Source: Pseudonocardia broussonetiae (GTDB taxonomy: Bacteria; Actinomycetota; Actinomycetes; Mycobacteriales; Pseudonocardiaceae). Taken from it: a stretch of 64,000 nucleotides of DNA. The stretch lies in assembly GCF_013155125.1 (NCBI RefSeq), contig NZ_CP053564.1:7075501-7139500 (forward strand), written 5' to 3'. How positions within the stretch are numbered: the stretch's first letter is position 1; every line of letters begins with the position of its first letter. Made by a program: the position numbers and the translations under genes. The notes under the pieces were generated by a model, which saw only the letters and a program-made list of their open reading frames with translations, had not been told where the DNA came from and ran no database searches. Below, piece by piece: positions 45,995 through 54,906 of the stretch.

Positions 45995-46636
45995 ATGGAG
46001 CCGGTCACGGTGCTCGTGGTCGACGACCACCCGCTGGTGCGCCGCGGGCTGAGCACGCTGCTCGGGCTCGAGGACTGGGTGGGCCGGGTCGTCGAGGCCG
46101 GGTCCGTGCGGGAGGGCGCGCTGGCCGGCGCGGCCGAGGGCGTCGACGTCGCCGTGGTCGACCTGGGCCTGCCCGACGGCAGCGGCGTCGACCTGGTCAC
46201 CCGCCTGCGCCGCGCCCCCGGCTGCCCCGTGCTGGTGCTGACCATGACCCGCGACGAGCAGGCCGTGCGCGCCTGCCTGGCCGCGGGCGCCACCGGCTAC
46301 GTGCTCAAGGACAGCCCGCCCGACGTGGTCGTGCGCGCCGCCCGCACCGTGCTCGACGGCGGCCTGGTGCTCGGCCCGGAGGTCGCCCCGGCCGCACTCG
46401 GGACGCACCGGCCCGCCGCGCTGCCCGCCCCGCTCGACCGCCTCTCCCCCGGCGACCTCCGCCTGCTCACGCTGCTCGCGCAGGGCCGCACGAACGGCCA
46501 GCTCGCGCGCGAGCTCGGCGTCGCGGAGAAGACGGTGCGCAACCGCGTCGCGATCCTGCTCGGGGTGCTCGGCGTCGCCGACCGCGTGCAGGCCGCCCTG
46601 CTGGCCCGCGACCGCGGCCTGCTCGGACCGGCCTAG
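45995..46636 (+). CDS. NarL/LuxR-family response regulator
   Basis: 213 residues. The receiver domain has the acidic pair in VLVVDDHPLVRRG, phosphoacceptor Asp56 in VVDLGLPDGSG, Thr in LVLTMTRDE and Lys in GYVLKDSPP. The C-terminal LuxR helix-turn-helix is LSPGDLRLLTLLAQGRTNGQ, continuing to LGVAEKTVRNRV. The histidine kinase at 47273 is the likely partner, with one small gene between. Probably leaderless. Confidence 0.93.
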   Translation: MEPVTVLVVDDHPLVRRGLSTLLGLEDWVGRVVEAGSVREGALAGAAEGVDVAVVDLGLPDGSGVDLVTRLRRAPGCPVLVLTMTRDEQAVRACLAAGATGYVLKDSPPDVVVRAARTVLDGGLVLGPEVAPAALGTHRPAALPAPLDRLSPGDLRLLTLLAQGRTNGQLARELGVAEKTVRNRVAILLGVLGVADRVQAALLARDRGLLGPA

Positions 46637-46643
46637 GCGGGTG

Positions 46644-46695
46644 CTGAAGAACTCCGGCCGTCGCGAGCGTCGCGCAGTAGGCCCGAGTTGTTCAG
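46644..46695. repeat. Imperfect inverted repeat after the response regulator
   Basis: CTGAAGAACTC (46644-46654) and GAGTTGTTCAG (46685-46695), one mismatch, with further GGCC pairing inside. It lies 8-59 bp after the response-regulator stop, so it may act as a terminator or be a single-copy palindromic element. Confidence 0.55.
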
Positions 46696-46787
46696 CGCGC
46701 TCCCAGCACTAGGCCGAACGGGGCGAACCTGCCGTCCCCGGCCGGGTGACCTGTCACCCTGGGTCGGATCCGACGGCGGGAGGCACG

Positions 46788-47267
46788 ATGATGACGGCGA
46801 TCCGCGAGCCGGTGCTGGCGATCACCCCGGGCAGCGATCGCATGCACCTCGGCCCGGCCGCGACGGTGCTCTCGCACGTCACGGCCGAGCAGCCGCCCGC
46901 AGGCGGTTCGGCGCCCGCCACCGACTGGGAGTTCCACGACGCCGACGGGCGGGCGCTCGCCGTCACCGCGGGCGGCCTGGCCGCGGCCGACGCCGGCCTC
47001 GCCGCGCCGGCGCGGGCCGCCCGCCAGGTGCTGGTGTCGCGGATCGACCTCGTGCTCGCCCACGCCCAGCTGCGCCTCGACGCGCACGTCGCGGAGCGGA
47101 TCGCGGGCGGCGACCCGCCCACCGACGACGAGCGCGTGCGGATGCTGCGGGTCGGGGGCGAGCTGGCCGACGTGCTCGGCGTGCTCGTGATGCTCGAACC
47201 GGGCCTCGACCCGACACCGGGCGACCCCACCCCCGGCAGCTGGTGGCACTACTTCTGGGCGCACTGA
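46788..47267 (+). CDS. Hypothetical protein between response regulator and kinase
   Basis: 159 residues, not recognised. Central helical, Ala-rich region (AADAGLAAPARAARQVLVSR) and a distinctive aromatic C-terminus (SWWHYFWAH). No signal peptide or membrane helix. A GGGAGG ribosome site supports the ATG at 46788 (46791 is also possible). It stops 5 bp before the histidine kinase start, so it is co-transcribed and may be an accessory sensor or substrate of the two-component system. Confidence 0.72.
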   Translation: MMTAIREPVLAITPGSDRMHLGPAATVLSHVTAEQPPAGGSAPATDWEFHDADGRALAVTAGGLAAADAGLAAPARAARQVLVSRIDLVLAHAQLRLDAHVAERIAGGDPPTDDERVRMLRVGGELADVLGVLVMLEPGLDPTPGDPTPGSWWHYFWAH

Positions 47268-47272
47268 GACCG

Positions 47273-49258
47273 GTGGCGGCCACCCCGGTGCTCCCGACGG
47301 CCCCGGCCGCGGGCGGGACCGGACGCGTCCTCGCGCTCCCGGTGCCGGTCCTGCTGCTGGGCGCGGCCGCGCTGGCGGCGGTCGCCGCGGCCGGGCCGCT
47401 CGTCGCCGCGCCGGTGCCCTCGGCCGGTCCCGCGATGACCGTCGCGCTGGCGGCGTCGTTCCTCCCGCTGGCCGTCCTCGTGCTGCGCCGCGTGCCGCGG
47501 CACCCGATCGGGCGCCTGATGCTGCTGGTCGGGGGCCTGGCGGGGCTCGCAGCCGCCGCCGTCGCCTGGTCGGGGTTCCTGCCCGCGGCGTGGCTGAGCC
47601 AGTGGCTGTGGCTGCCGGCGTGGGCGCTGATCCCGGTGGTCCTGCTGCTCGTGCCGGACGGGCGGCTGCCCTCGCGCCGGTGGCGGCCGCTGCTGGCCGG
47701 CCTCGTCGCCGCCGGGACCGTGCTGGTGCTCGCCGCCGCCGCGGCGGCGGCGGTCGAACCCCGCTCGCTGTTCAGCGGGGAGGAGATCGCCGGGCCCGCG
47801 CGCTCCCTGCTGCTGGTCGCGCGCGGCGCCGCCCTGGTCACCGGCGCGGCCGTGCTCGGTGTGCTGGCGTCGCTGGGCGTGCGCTGGCGGCGCGCCGACC
47901 GGGACGAGCGCGGCCAGCTCGCCTGCCTCGCGCCCGCCGGGGTCCTGCTGCTCGCCGGCGTCGGGCTGGACGCGGCGCAGGTGCCGTTCGCCTGGGTCCC
48001 GGCCGTGGTGGCGTTCCCCCTCGGGCTCACCGTCGCCGTCCTGCGCTACCGGTTCCACGACCTCGACCTGCACATCCACCGCGGCACCGTGTGGGCGGTG
48101 CTGACGGGGTTCGTCGTGGCCGTCTACGTCGGCGTCGCCACGCTCGTCGGCGCGACGGTGGCCGAGCCGGGCTCGCCGACCGGGTCGGTCGTCGCCGCGG
48201 CCACCGTCGCCGCGCTCCTGCAGCCGGCGCACTGGGTGGCCCAGCGGGGCGTCCGGCGCCTGCTCTACGGCCGCCGCGACGAGCCGTACGCCGTGCTCAC
48301 CGAGCTGGGCCGCAGCCTGGAGGGGGTCCGCGACCCGCTGGCCGCGCTGCCCCGGATCGCCGAGTCCGTGGTCACGACCCTGCGCGTGCCCTACGCCGCC
48401 GTCCGGGTGGTCGACGACGACGGCAGCTCCGGCACGGCCGCCGAGCACGGCCGCTGGGCGGGCGAGCCGGCGGCGTTCCCGATGGTCGCGCACGGCGCCG
48501 TGGTCGGCGAGCTCCTGGTGGCGCCGCGGACCGCGGGCGCCCGGTTCACCGCCGCGGAGGCGCGGCTGCTGCGCGACCTCGCGGGGCAGGCCGCGCAGGC
48601 CGCGCACGCCTGCCGCAGCGCACTCGCCCTGCAGCGCGCCCGCGACCGGCTCGTGCTCGCCCGCGAGGAGGAGCGCCGCCGGCTGCGCCGCGACCTGCAC
48701 GACGGCGTCGCGTCGGCGCTGGTCGGGACGCGGCTGCTCGCCGAGGCGGCCCGCCGGACCGTCGCCGTCGACGGCCCCGCGCCCGGCCTGCTCGACGCGC
48801 TGGCCGCCGACCTCGACGGCTGCACCGCCGAGGTGCGCGAGCTGATCGACGGCCTGCGCCCCGCCGCGCTCGACGCCGGGCTGGGGCCGGCGCTGGACGG
48901 GCTCGTCGCGCGGTTCGGCGGGGAGGGCCCGGAGATCGCGCTCGACGTCGGCGCCGACCTCGACGACCTGCCCGCCGCCGTCGAGGTGGCGGCCTACCGG
49001 ATCGTCGCCGAGGCGCTGACCAACGTCGTCAAGCACGCGGGGGCGGCGCACGCCCGGATCGTCGTCGGGCGCGACGACAGGCACCTCGCCGTGACGGTCA
49101 CCGACGACGGCCGCGGTCTCGGCGGCTCCCCCTCCCCCGACGGCGTGGGCCTCACCTCGGTGCACGACCGGGCCGGGGAGCTGGGCGGGCGCGCCGAGGT
49201 CACCTCCTCCGAGGGCGGCGGCACGACCGTCGCCGTCCTGCTCCCGCTCAGGAGCTGA
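47273..49258 (+). CDS. Membrane sensor histidine kinase (NarL-type)
   Basis: 661 residues. About eight or nine N-terminal membrane helices (1-300), then a GAF-like domain (about 330-450). The HisKA_3 dimerisation helix has phosphoacceptor His476 in RRLRRDLHDGVASALVG. The HATPase domain has the N box EALTNVVKHAG and G1 TDDGRGLGG. The likely partner is the response regulator at 45995. The last 11 bp overlap the convergent protease gene. Confidence 0.92.
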   Translation: MAATPVLPTAPAAGGTGRVLALPVPVLLLGAAALAAVAAAGPLVAAPVPSAGPAMTVALAASFLPLAVLVLRRVPRHPIGRLMLLVGGLAGLAAAAVAWSGFLPAAWLSQWLWLPAWALIPVVLLLVPDGRLPSRRWRPLLAGLVAAGTVLVLAAAAAAAVEPRSLFSGEEIAGPARSLLLVARGAALVTGAAVLGVLASLGVRWRRADRDERGQLACLAPAGVLLLAGVGLDAAQVPFAWVPAVVAFPLGLTVAVLRYRFHDLDLHIHRGTVWAVLTGFVVAVYVGVATLVGATVAEPGSPTGSVVAAATVAALLQPAHWVAQRGVRRLLYGRRDEPYAVLTELGRSLEGVRDPLAALPRIAESVVTTLRVPYAAVRVVDDDGSSGTAAEHGRWAGEPAAFPMVAHGAVVGELLVAPRTAGARFTAAEARLLRDLAGQAAQAAHACRSALALQRARDRLVLAREEERRRLRRDLHDGVASALVGTRLLAEAARRTVAVDGPAPGLLDALAADLDGCTAEVRELIDGLRPAALDAGLGPALDGLVARFGGEGPEIALDVGADLDDLPAAVEVAAYRIVAEALTNVVKHAGAAHARIVVGRDDRHLAVTVTDDGRGLGGSPSPDGVGLTSVHDRAGELGGRAEVTSSEGGGTTVAVLLPLRS

Positions 49259-50684
49259 GCACCGGCAGCATCCCGGCGATCAGCGCCAGGTCGGGCATCC
49301 GCCCGATCCGGAACGACGACGCCACCGGCACCTGCGGCGTCCCTCCCGGGTGGGCGAGCAGCGCCCGCACGTCCAGCGGACCCAGCGGCGGGCCGCCCGC
49401 CGCGCGCTGCATCCCCTGCACGACCGCGGCCACCCCGGCGACGATCGCGGCGGCGGCGCTGGTGCCGCCGAAGGCGCCGTAGCCGACGGCCAGTGGCGCG
49501 ACCACCGACCCGCCCCAGCAGTAGCAGTCGACGCGCACGCCGTAGTTGGACAGCGCACCGGCGTTCCAGCGGTGCCCCTCGACCGGCCCGGCGGGGTCGG
49601 TGACCACCTCCCCGTGCGCGGCCCCGACCAGGATCGCCCCCGAGTCGAGGTCGCGGTCGTCGCGCGAGAGGCGCCGGCCCGTCGGCCCGGTCCACGCCGA
49701 CAGGTCCTCCGCGCCGTTGCCCGCCGCCTCGACGACCACGATCCCCTTCGCCGAGGCCAGCCGGACCGCGGCGTAGACGGCGTCGTCGGTCTCGACGCAG
49801 AGGTAGCCGTCGCCGGGGCGGTCGACCTCGAGCAGCAGGACGTCGCCGGGCGAGAGGTGCTCGCGGGCCACCAGCACGGCGTTGACGACGTCGCCGTCGG
49901 TCTGCCCGTCGAAGTGCGAGCAGACGGCGACCTCGGCGAGCGCTCCGGCCAGCCCGCTGCCCCCGCGGCCGTTGACGCGCCCCGCGACCAGCCCGAGCAC
50001 GCTGGTGCCGTGGCTGCCCTCGGCCGGGTCGAGGGTGAACCGGTTGACGCCGACGAGCGGCGGGCCGACCATGCCGTCGATGTCGGGGTGGGCGAGCTCC
50101 CAGCCCTGCTCGACGTCGACGACCCGCACCCCCTCCCCCCGCCCGCCCGGCTGCTCCCAGGCGTGGAAGGCGTCGACGCCGCGGGGGCGCGGGGCGAGCC
50201 AGCCCTGCCCGGTGGACGCGGTGAGCGGCGCGACCGCGGCCGTGCGCGGGTCGCCGACGACGGTCTCGGCGTAGGCCTGCGCGACGCCGCGGGACGCCGG
50301 CTCGCGGCCCTCCTCCAGCCCCTGCAGCTCGCGCGCCACCTCCTGGGGCCCCTTCCCCGAGCCCTCGGCCTCCACCACCCAGTAGCGGGCCAGGCTCTGC
50401 AGCGGCGGGAACGGGCTGTCGCGGGCCTCCTCCTCGGCGCGCAGCAGGTCGGCGAGCGCGACGCCGGTGACCAGGCGGTGGGTGCGCACGCCGTTGGCCC
50501 GCAGGTAGCCGACGAGCGGCCCGAGCAGGTCGCCGTTGCGCTCGCCGTGCTCGACCAGGTCGCCCGTGTCGTCCAGGGGCACGCGGTCGGCGAGCACGAC
50601 CACGACCCGTCCGGTGTAGCGGCGCTCGGGCAGCGGCCTGCGCTCGGGCACGGCATCGGGTTCGAGCGGGGGCTCGGCGTCCAT
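49248..50684 (-). CDS. Subtilisin-like serine peptidase without a signal peptide
   Basis: 478 residues. The S8 triad is visible: Asp in VRVVDVEQGWEL, His in GSHGTSVLGLVAGRV and Ser in GGTSAAAAIVAGVAA; the oxyanion Asn is in VEAAGNGAED. The ~165-residue N-terminal region is not recognised. No signal peptide, Sec helix or C-terminal anchor is seen from the ATG at 50684, which suggests a cytoplasmic or non-classically exported enzyme. Convergent with the kinase, overlapping by 11 bp. Confidence 0.88.
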   Translation of the reverse strand: MDAEPPLEPDAVPERRPLPERRYTGRVVVVLADRVPLDDTGDLVEHGERNGDLLGPLVGYLRANGVRTHRLVTGVALADLLRAEEEARDSPFPPLQSLARYWVVEAEGSGKGPQEVARELQGLEEGREPASRGVAQAYAETVVGDPRTAAVAPLTASTGQGWLAPRPRGVDAFHAWEQPGGRGEGVRVVDVEQGWELAHPDIDGMVGPPLVGVNRFTLDPAEGSHGTSVLGLVAGRVNGRGGSGLAGALAEVAVCSHFDGQTDGDVVNAVLVAREHLSPGDVLLLEVDRPGDGYLCVETDDAVYAAVRLASAKGIVVVEAAGNGAEDLSAWTGPTGRRLSRDDRDLDSGAILVGAAHGEVVTDPAGPVEGHRWNAGALSNYGVRVDCYCWGGSVVAPLAVGYGAFGGTSAAAAIVAGVAAVVQGMQRAAGGPPLGPLDVRALLAHPGGTPQVPVASSFRIGRMPDLALIAGMLPVLSS

Positions 50685-50812
50685 CGGCCGACCGTAGGAC
50701 CCCGCGGCGGGTGGGGACACCGCCGTCAGGACGCGCGCGACGGACCGCTGCCGTCGTAGCCTCGCGGGGTGGCACCGAGCCCGGTGGCACCTTCGACGGC
50801 GAGGGGACGACG

Positions 50813-52267
50813 ATGGCCCTGGACACCGCGGTACGGGCCGCCTTCGAGCGCGTGCTCGACCCGAGGGACGTGCTGTCGGACCCCGTGAAGTGCCGCGCCT
50901 ACGAGTGCGACGGCCTCACCGGCTACCGCGTGCGGCCCGATCTCGTGCTGCTCCCCCGCGACGCCGCGCAGGTGGCGGCGGCCGTGCGGGTCTGCCACGA
51001 GCACGGCGTGCCCTTCGTCGCGCGCGGCGCGGGCACCGGCCTGTCCGGCGGGGCGCTGCCCGTCGCCGACGGGGTGGTGATCAGCGTGGCGCGGCTGAAG
51101 TCGGTGCTGGAGGTCGACCCGGTGAACCGGCGGGCGGTCGTGCAGCCCGGCGTCACGAACCTGGAGATCACGGCCGCGGCCGCGCCGCACGGGCTGTACT
51201 ACGCGCCCGACCCGTCGAGCCAGCAGGTCTGCACGATCGGCGGCAACGTCGCGGAGAACTCCGGCGGCGCGCACTGCCTCAAGTACGGCTTCACCACCAA
51301 CCACGTCCTGAGCTGCGAGGTCGTGCTCGCCGACGGCTCGGTCGTCACGCTGGGCACCGACACGGGCGAGCAGGCCGGGCCCGACCTGCGCGGGGTGTTC
51401 CTCGGCTCGGAGGGCACGCTCGGCATCACGACGGCGGTCACGGTGCGGCTGCTGCGCGCGCCGGAGTCGGTGCGGACGCTGCTCGCCGACTTCCCCTCGA
51501 TCGCGGCGGCCGGGGACGTCGTCTCCGACATCGTGGCGGCGGGGATCGTGCCCGCGGCCGTCGAGATGATGGACACGCTCGCCATCGAGGCGGCCGAGGA
51601 GGCCGTGCACGCGGGCTACACCGTCGGGGTCCCCGCGGCGCTCGTCGTCGAGCTCGACGGGCCGGTCGAGGAGTGCGACGCCCAGTTCGAGCTGGTGAAG
51701 GCGATCTGCGAGGAGCACGGCTGCACGCGGCTGCACATCGCCGGGTCGCCGGAGGAGCGGGCCAAGATCTGGAAGGGGCGCAAGGCCGCGTTCGCCGCGG
51801 TCGGGCGCATCTCGCCGGACTACTTCGTGCAGGACGGCGTCGTGCCGCGCACCCGGCTCGCCGAGGTGCTCGACCGGATCGCCGGGATGGGCGAGGAGGC
51901 GGGCCTGCGCGTGGCCAACGTCTTCCACGCGGGCGACGGCAACCTGCACCCGCTGGTGCTCTACAGCGCGGCCGCCGGCGAGACCGAGCGCGCCGAGGAG
52001 CTGTCGGGCGCGATCGCCGAGCTGTGCGTCGAGATGGGCGGGTCGCTCTCGGGCGAGCACGGCATCGGCACCGACAAGGCGTGCTCGATGCCGAAGATGT
52101 TCGGCGAGGAGGACCTCGCGACGATGCACCGCGTGCGCGCCGCGTTCGACCCCGACGGCATCTGCAACCCCGGCAAGGTCCTCCCGACGCCGCGGCTGTG
52201 CGGGGAGCGGCCGGGCAAGTACAAGCCCCACCCCCTCGAGGAATCGGGAGCGATCGAACGCCTGTGA
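50813..52267 (+). CDS. glcD: Glycolate oxidase FAD subunit GlcD
   Basis: 484-residue FAD-dependent subunit oxidising glycolate (or D-lactate). The PCMH-type FAD domain has PFVARGAGTGLSGGALP and GGNVAENSGGAHCLKYG. The C-terminal domain has NVFHAGDGNLHP and GEHGIGTDKACSM. A GAGGGG ribosome site precedes the ATG, and a TAGCCT -10-like hexamer is at 50757-50762. The stop overlaps the glcE start by 4 bp, making a glcDEF operon. Confidence 0.95.
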   Translation: MALDTAVRAAFERVLDPRDVLSDPVKCRAYECDGLTGYRVRPDLVLLPRDAAQVAAAVRVCHEHGVPFVARGAGTGLSGGALPVADGVVISVARLKSVLEVDPVNRRAVVQPGVTNLEITAAAAPHGLYYAPDPSSQQVCTIGGNVAENSGGAHCLKYGFTTNHVLSCEVVLADGSVVTLGTDTGEQAGPDLRGVFLGSEGTLGITTAVTVRLLRAPESVRTLLADFPSIAAAGDVVSDIVAAGIVPAAVEMMDTLAIEAAEEAVHAGYTVGVPAALVVELDGPVEECDAQFELVKAICEEHGCTRLHIAGSPEERAKIWKGRKAAFAAVGRISPDYFVQDGVVPRTRLAEVLDRIAGMGEEAGLRVANVFHAGDGNLHPLVLYSAAAGETERAEELSGAIAELCVEMGGSLSGEHGIGTDKACSMPKMFGEEDLATMHRVRAAFDPDGICNPGKVLPTPRLCGERPGKYKPHPLEESGAIERL

Positions 52268-53448
52268 ACAGCCCGCTGACGCACCCCGCACCCACCACCA
52301 CGCTGCGGCCCACCGACCTCGCCGGCGTCCGCGACGCCGTGCGCGACACCCCTGGCCGGATCGCCGTCGCCGGTGCCGGCTCGGCCGCGGGCTGGGCCGG
52401 CGCGCTCGAGCCCGTCGACGCCGTCCTCGACGTGTCCGGCCTGTCCGGCGTGATCACCCACAACCCCGGCGACATGACGGTGTCCGCGCACGCCGGCACG
52501 CCGCTGCGCGCGCTGGTCGAGGAGCTGTCCGAGCACGGCCAGCACGTCTGCATCGACGCCGCCCGGATCGCCGACGGCGCCACGCTCGGCGGGCTCGTCG
52601 CCACCGGTGACGCCGGCCCGGCGGCGCTGGTGCACGGGACGCTGCGCGACCTCGTCATCGGCGTCACCGTCGTGCTCGCCGACGCCACCGTGGCCCGCAG
52701 CGGCGGGCACGTCATCAAGAACGTCGCCGGGTACGACCTGGCCAAGCTGCTGCACGGCTCGCACGGCACGCTCGGGGTGATCGCCGAGGTCGTGCTGCGG
52801 CTGCACCCGGTGCCGCAGCGCACCGCGACGCTCGTCGTCGACGCCCCGCTGGCGCGCGCCGCGGAGATCGCCGCCCGCGTGCTGGAGGGCCCGTTCGAGC
52901 CGGCCGCGCTGGAGTGGGTCAGCGACGGCAGCGGGCGGCTGCTCGTGCGCGTCGAGGGCACCGACGAGGCGCTCCCGGCGCGGGTGTCGCGGCTGCGGGA
53001 GGTGCTGGGCGGGGCCTCGGCCACCGACATCGTCTCGGGCGAACGGCACTCTCACCCGACCACGTCGGGCGAGAGTGCCGTTCGCTCCGAGGATCCCTGG
53101 CTGCGCCACGCCGAGCTCACCCGCGGCACCCCGGACGCCGCCGTGCTGCGGATCGGGGCGAAGCCGTCGGTGCTGCCCGGGCTGGTGTCCGAGCTCGCGC
53201 CCGCCGCCGCGACGGTCGGGCTGGGCACCGGCGTCGCCACGCTCTCGCTGGCGCCCGACGCCGTGGCCGACGCGCACCGCCGCGTGCACGCCGTCGGGGG
53301 CACGTCCCAGCTGCGCGCCCGCCCGCCGGGCGCCGACGCCCCCGCCTGGGGCCCGCCGCCGTCGGCCCTGCCGGTGCTGCAGGCCCTCAAGCACGCGCTC
53401 GACCCGGACGGCCGCTTCGGTCCGGGCCGCTTCTCCCCCTGGATGTGA
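52264..53448 (+). CDS. glcE: Glycolate oxidase subunit GlcE, with palindrome insertion
   Basis: 394-residue second FAD-domain subunit. The signature GGHVIKNVAGYDLAKLLHGS is intact, followed by HGTLGVIAEVVLRLHPVPQ. Residues about 259-275 (GERHSHPTTSGESAVRS) are encoded by a 47-bp palindrome and look like an in-frame insertion in a variable loop. GTG start within the GTGA overlap with glcD; glcF starts 4 bp after the stop. Confidence 0.93.
   Translation: MNSPLTHPAPTTTLRPTDLAGVRDAVRDTPGRIAVAGAGSAAGWAGALEPVDAVLDVSGLSGVITHNPGDMTVSAHAGTPLRALVEELSEHGQHVCIDAARIADGATLGGLVATGDAGPAALVHGTLRDLVIGVTVVLADATVARSGGHVIKNVAGYDLAKLLHGSHGTLGVIAEVVLRLHPVPQRTATLVVDAPLARAAEIAARVLEGPFEPAALEWVSDGSGRLLVRVEGTDEALPARVSRLREVLGGASATDIVSGERHSHPTTSGESAVRSEDPWLRHAELTRGTPDAAVLRIGAKPSVLPGLVSELAPAAATVGLGTGVATLSLAPDAVADAHRRVHAVGGTSQLRARPPGADAPAWGPPPSALPVLQALKHALDPDGRFGPGRFSPWM
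53039..53085. repeat. 47-bp palindrome inside glcE
   Basis: 22-nt arms (GCGAACGGCACTCTC + ACCCGAC, 53039-53060, and its complement 53064-53085) with one mismatch and the centre CAC. It lies in frame in glcE. It is unrelated in sequence to the 57-bp family. Confidence 0.9.
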
Positions 53449-53452
53449 GTAG

Positions 53453-54790
53453 ATGACGACCCCCGCCGGCTCCGCCGACACCAACCTGCCGCAGACCGGG
53501 CCCAGCGCCTTCGACGGCCACCGCCCGCCCGACCGCGACCTGCTCGACGACTGCGTGCACTGCGGCTTCTGCCTGCCGACCTGCCCGACCTACCAGCTGT
53601 GGGGCGAGGAGATGGACTCCCCGCGCGGGCGCATCTACCTCATGGACCTCGCCGAGAAGGGCGAGATCTCCCTGGAGGGCACGTTCCGCGAGCACATCGA
53701 CGCGTGCCTGGGCTGCATGGCGTGCGTGACGGCGTGCCCGTCGGGCGTGCAGTACGACCGGCTGCTGGAGTCGGTGCGCCCGCAGATCGAGCGCAACGTC
53801 GAGCGCGACCGCGGCGACGCCCTGTTCCGCGACGCGATCTTCGCCCTGTTCCCCTACACGCGGCGGCTGCGCGCGGCCGCGCTGCCCGGGGCGCTCTACC
53901 AGCAGCTGCGCAAGATCCCGGGCGTCGCGAAGCTGGCGTCGGCGCTGCCGGGACGGCTCGCGGCCATGGAGTCGCTGCTGCCGCCGGTGTCGGTGCGCGA
54001 GGCGTTCGCGCGGCTGCCCGTCTTCACCCCCGCCGTCGGGACGCGGCGCGGGCGGGTCGCGCTGCTGTCGGGCTGCGTGCAGGACGTGTTCTTCCACCGG
54101 GTCAACGAGGCGACGGTGCGGGTGCTCGCCGCCGAGGGCTACGACGTGCTGGTGCCCCGCGACCAGCAGTGCTGCGGCGCGCTGGAGCTGCACGCCGGGC
54201 GGGAGGAGTCGGCGCTGGGCCGGGCGCGGCGCACGATCGCGCGGTTCGAGACCCTCGACGTCGACAGCGTGATCACCAACGTCGCCGGCTGCGGGTCGTC
54301 GATGAAGGAGTACGGCCACCTGCTCTCCGACGACGAGGCCTGGGCCGAGCGGGCCACGGCCTTCAGCGCCCGGGTCCGCGACGTCCACGAGGTGCTGGCC
54401 GCGCTCGAACCGGTCGCCGTGCGCCACCCCGTCCGCGGCCGCGTCGCCTACCACGACGCCTGCCACCTGGGGCACGCGCAGAAGGTGCGGGCCCAGCCGC
54501 GCGCGGTGATCCGCACGATCCCCGAGGTCGAGCTCGTCGACCTCCCCGAGGCCGAGCTGTGCTGCGGCAGCGCCGGGATCTACAACATGGTGATGCCCGA
54601 CGCGGCGGCCGAGCTGGGCGAGCGCAAGGCCGCGAACGTGCGGTCGGTGTCGCCGGACGTGATCGTCACGGCCAACCCGGGCTGCCTGCTGCAGATCGGC
54701 AAGTACATGGCCGACGACGGGGTGCCGATCCTGCACCCGGTCCAGCTGCTGGACGCCTCGATCCGCGGGGTGCCGGTGCCGCGGACCTGA
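53453..54790 (+). CDS. glcF: Glycolate oxidase iron-sulfur subunit GlcF
   Basis: 445 residues. Two [4Fe-4S] motifs (CVHCGFCLPTCP and CLGCMACVTACP) near the N-terminus and two CCG domains (QQCCGALELHAG, LCCGSAGIYN). It passes electrons from GlcD/GlcE to the membrane quinone pool. ATG 4 bp after glcE. A hairpin follows at 54811-54852. Confidence 0.96.
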   Translation: MTTPAGSADTNLPQTGPSAFDGHRPPDRDLLDDCVHCGFCLPTCPTYQLWGEEMDSPRGRIYLMDLAEKGEISLEGTFREHIDACLGCMACVTACPSGVQYDRLLESVRPQIERNVERDRGDALFRDAIFALFPYTRRLRAAALPGALYQQLRKIPGVAKLASALPGRLAAMESLLPPVSVREAFARLPVFTPAVGTRRGRVALLSGCVQDVFFHRVNEATVRVLAAEGYDVLVPRDQQCCGALELHAGREESALGRARRTIARFETLDVDSVITNVAGCGSSMKEYGHLLSDDEAWAERATAFSARVRDVHEVLAALEPVAVRHPVRGRVAYHDACHLGHAQKVRAQPRAVIRTIPEVELVDLPEAELCCGSAGIYNMVMPDAAAELGERKAANVRSVSPDVIVTANPGCLLQIGKYMADDGVPILHPVQLLDASIRGVPVPRT

Positions 54791-54810
54791 CCGGCCGACT
54801 CGCCGGGCTC

Positions 54811-54852
54811 GATCGGCGAACTCACCGGAGACCTGGCGCGAGTTCGCCGATC
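54811..54852. terminator. Hairpin after glcF
   Basis: Perfect 13-bp arms GATCGGCGAACTC and GAGTTCGCCGATC with a 16-nt loop, 20 bp after the glcF stop and in the convergent gap before the DUF3105 gene. Related GGCGAGTTCGCCGG-like words flank it, so it may also be a palindromic repeat cluster. Confidence 0.6.
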
Positions 54853-54906
54853 CCCACCGGCGAGTGTGCCGGATCCGCCCGGCGAGTTCGCCGGGGCGGC
54901 CCGCCG

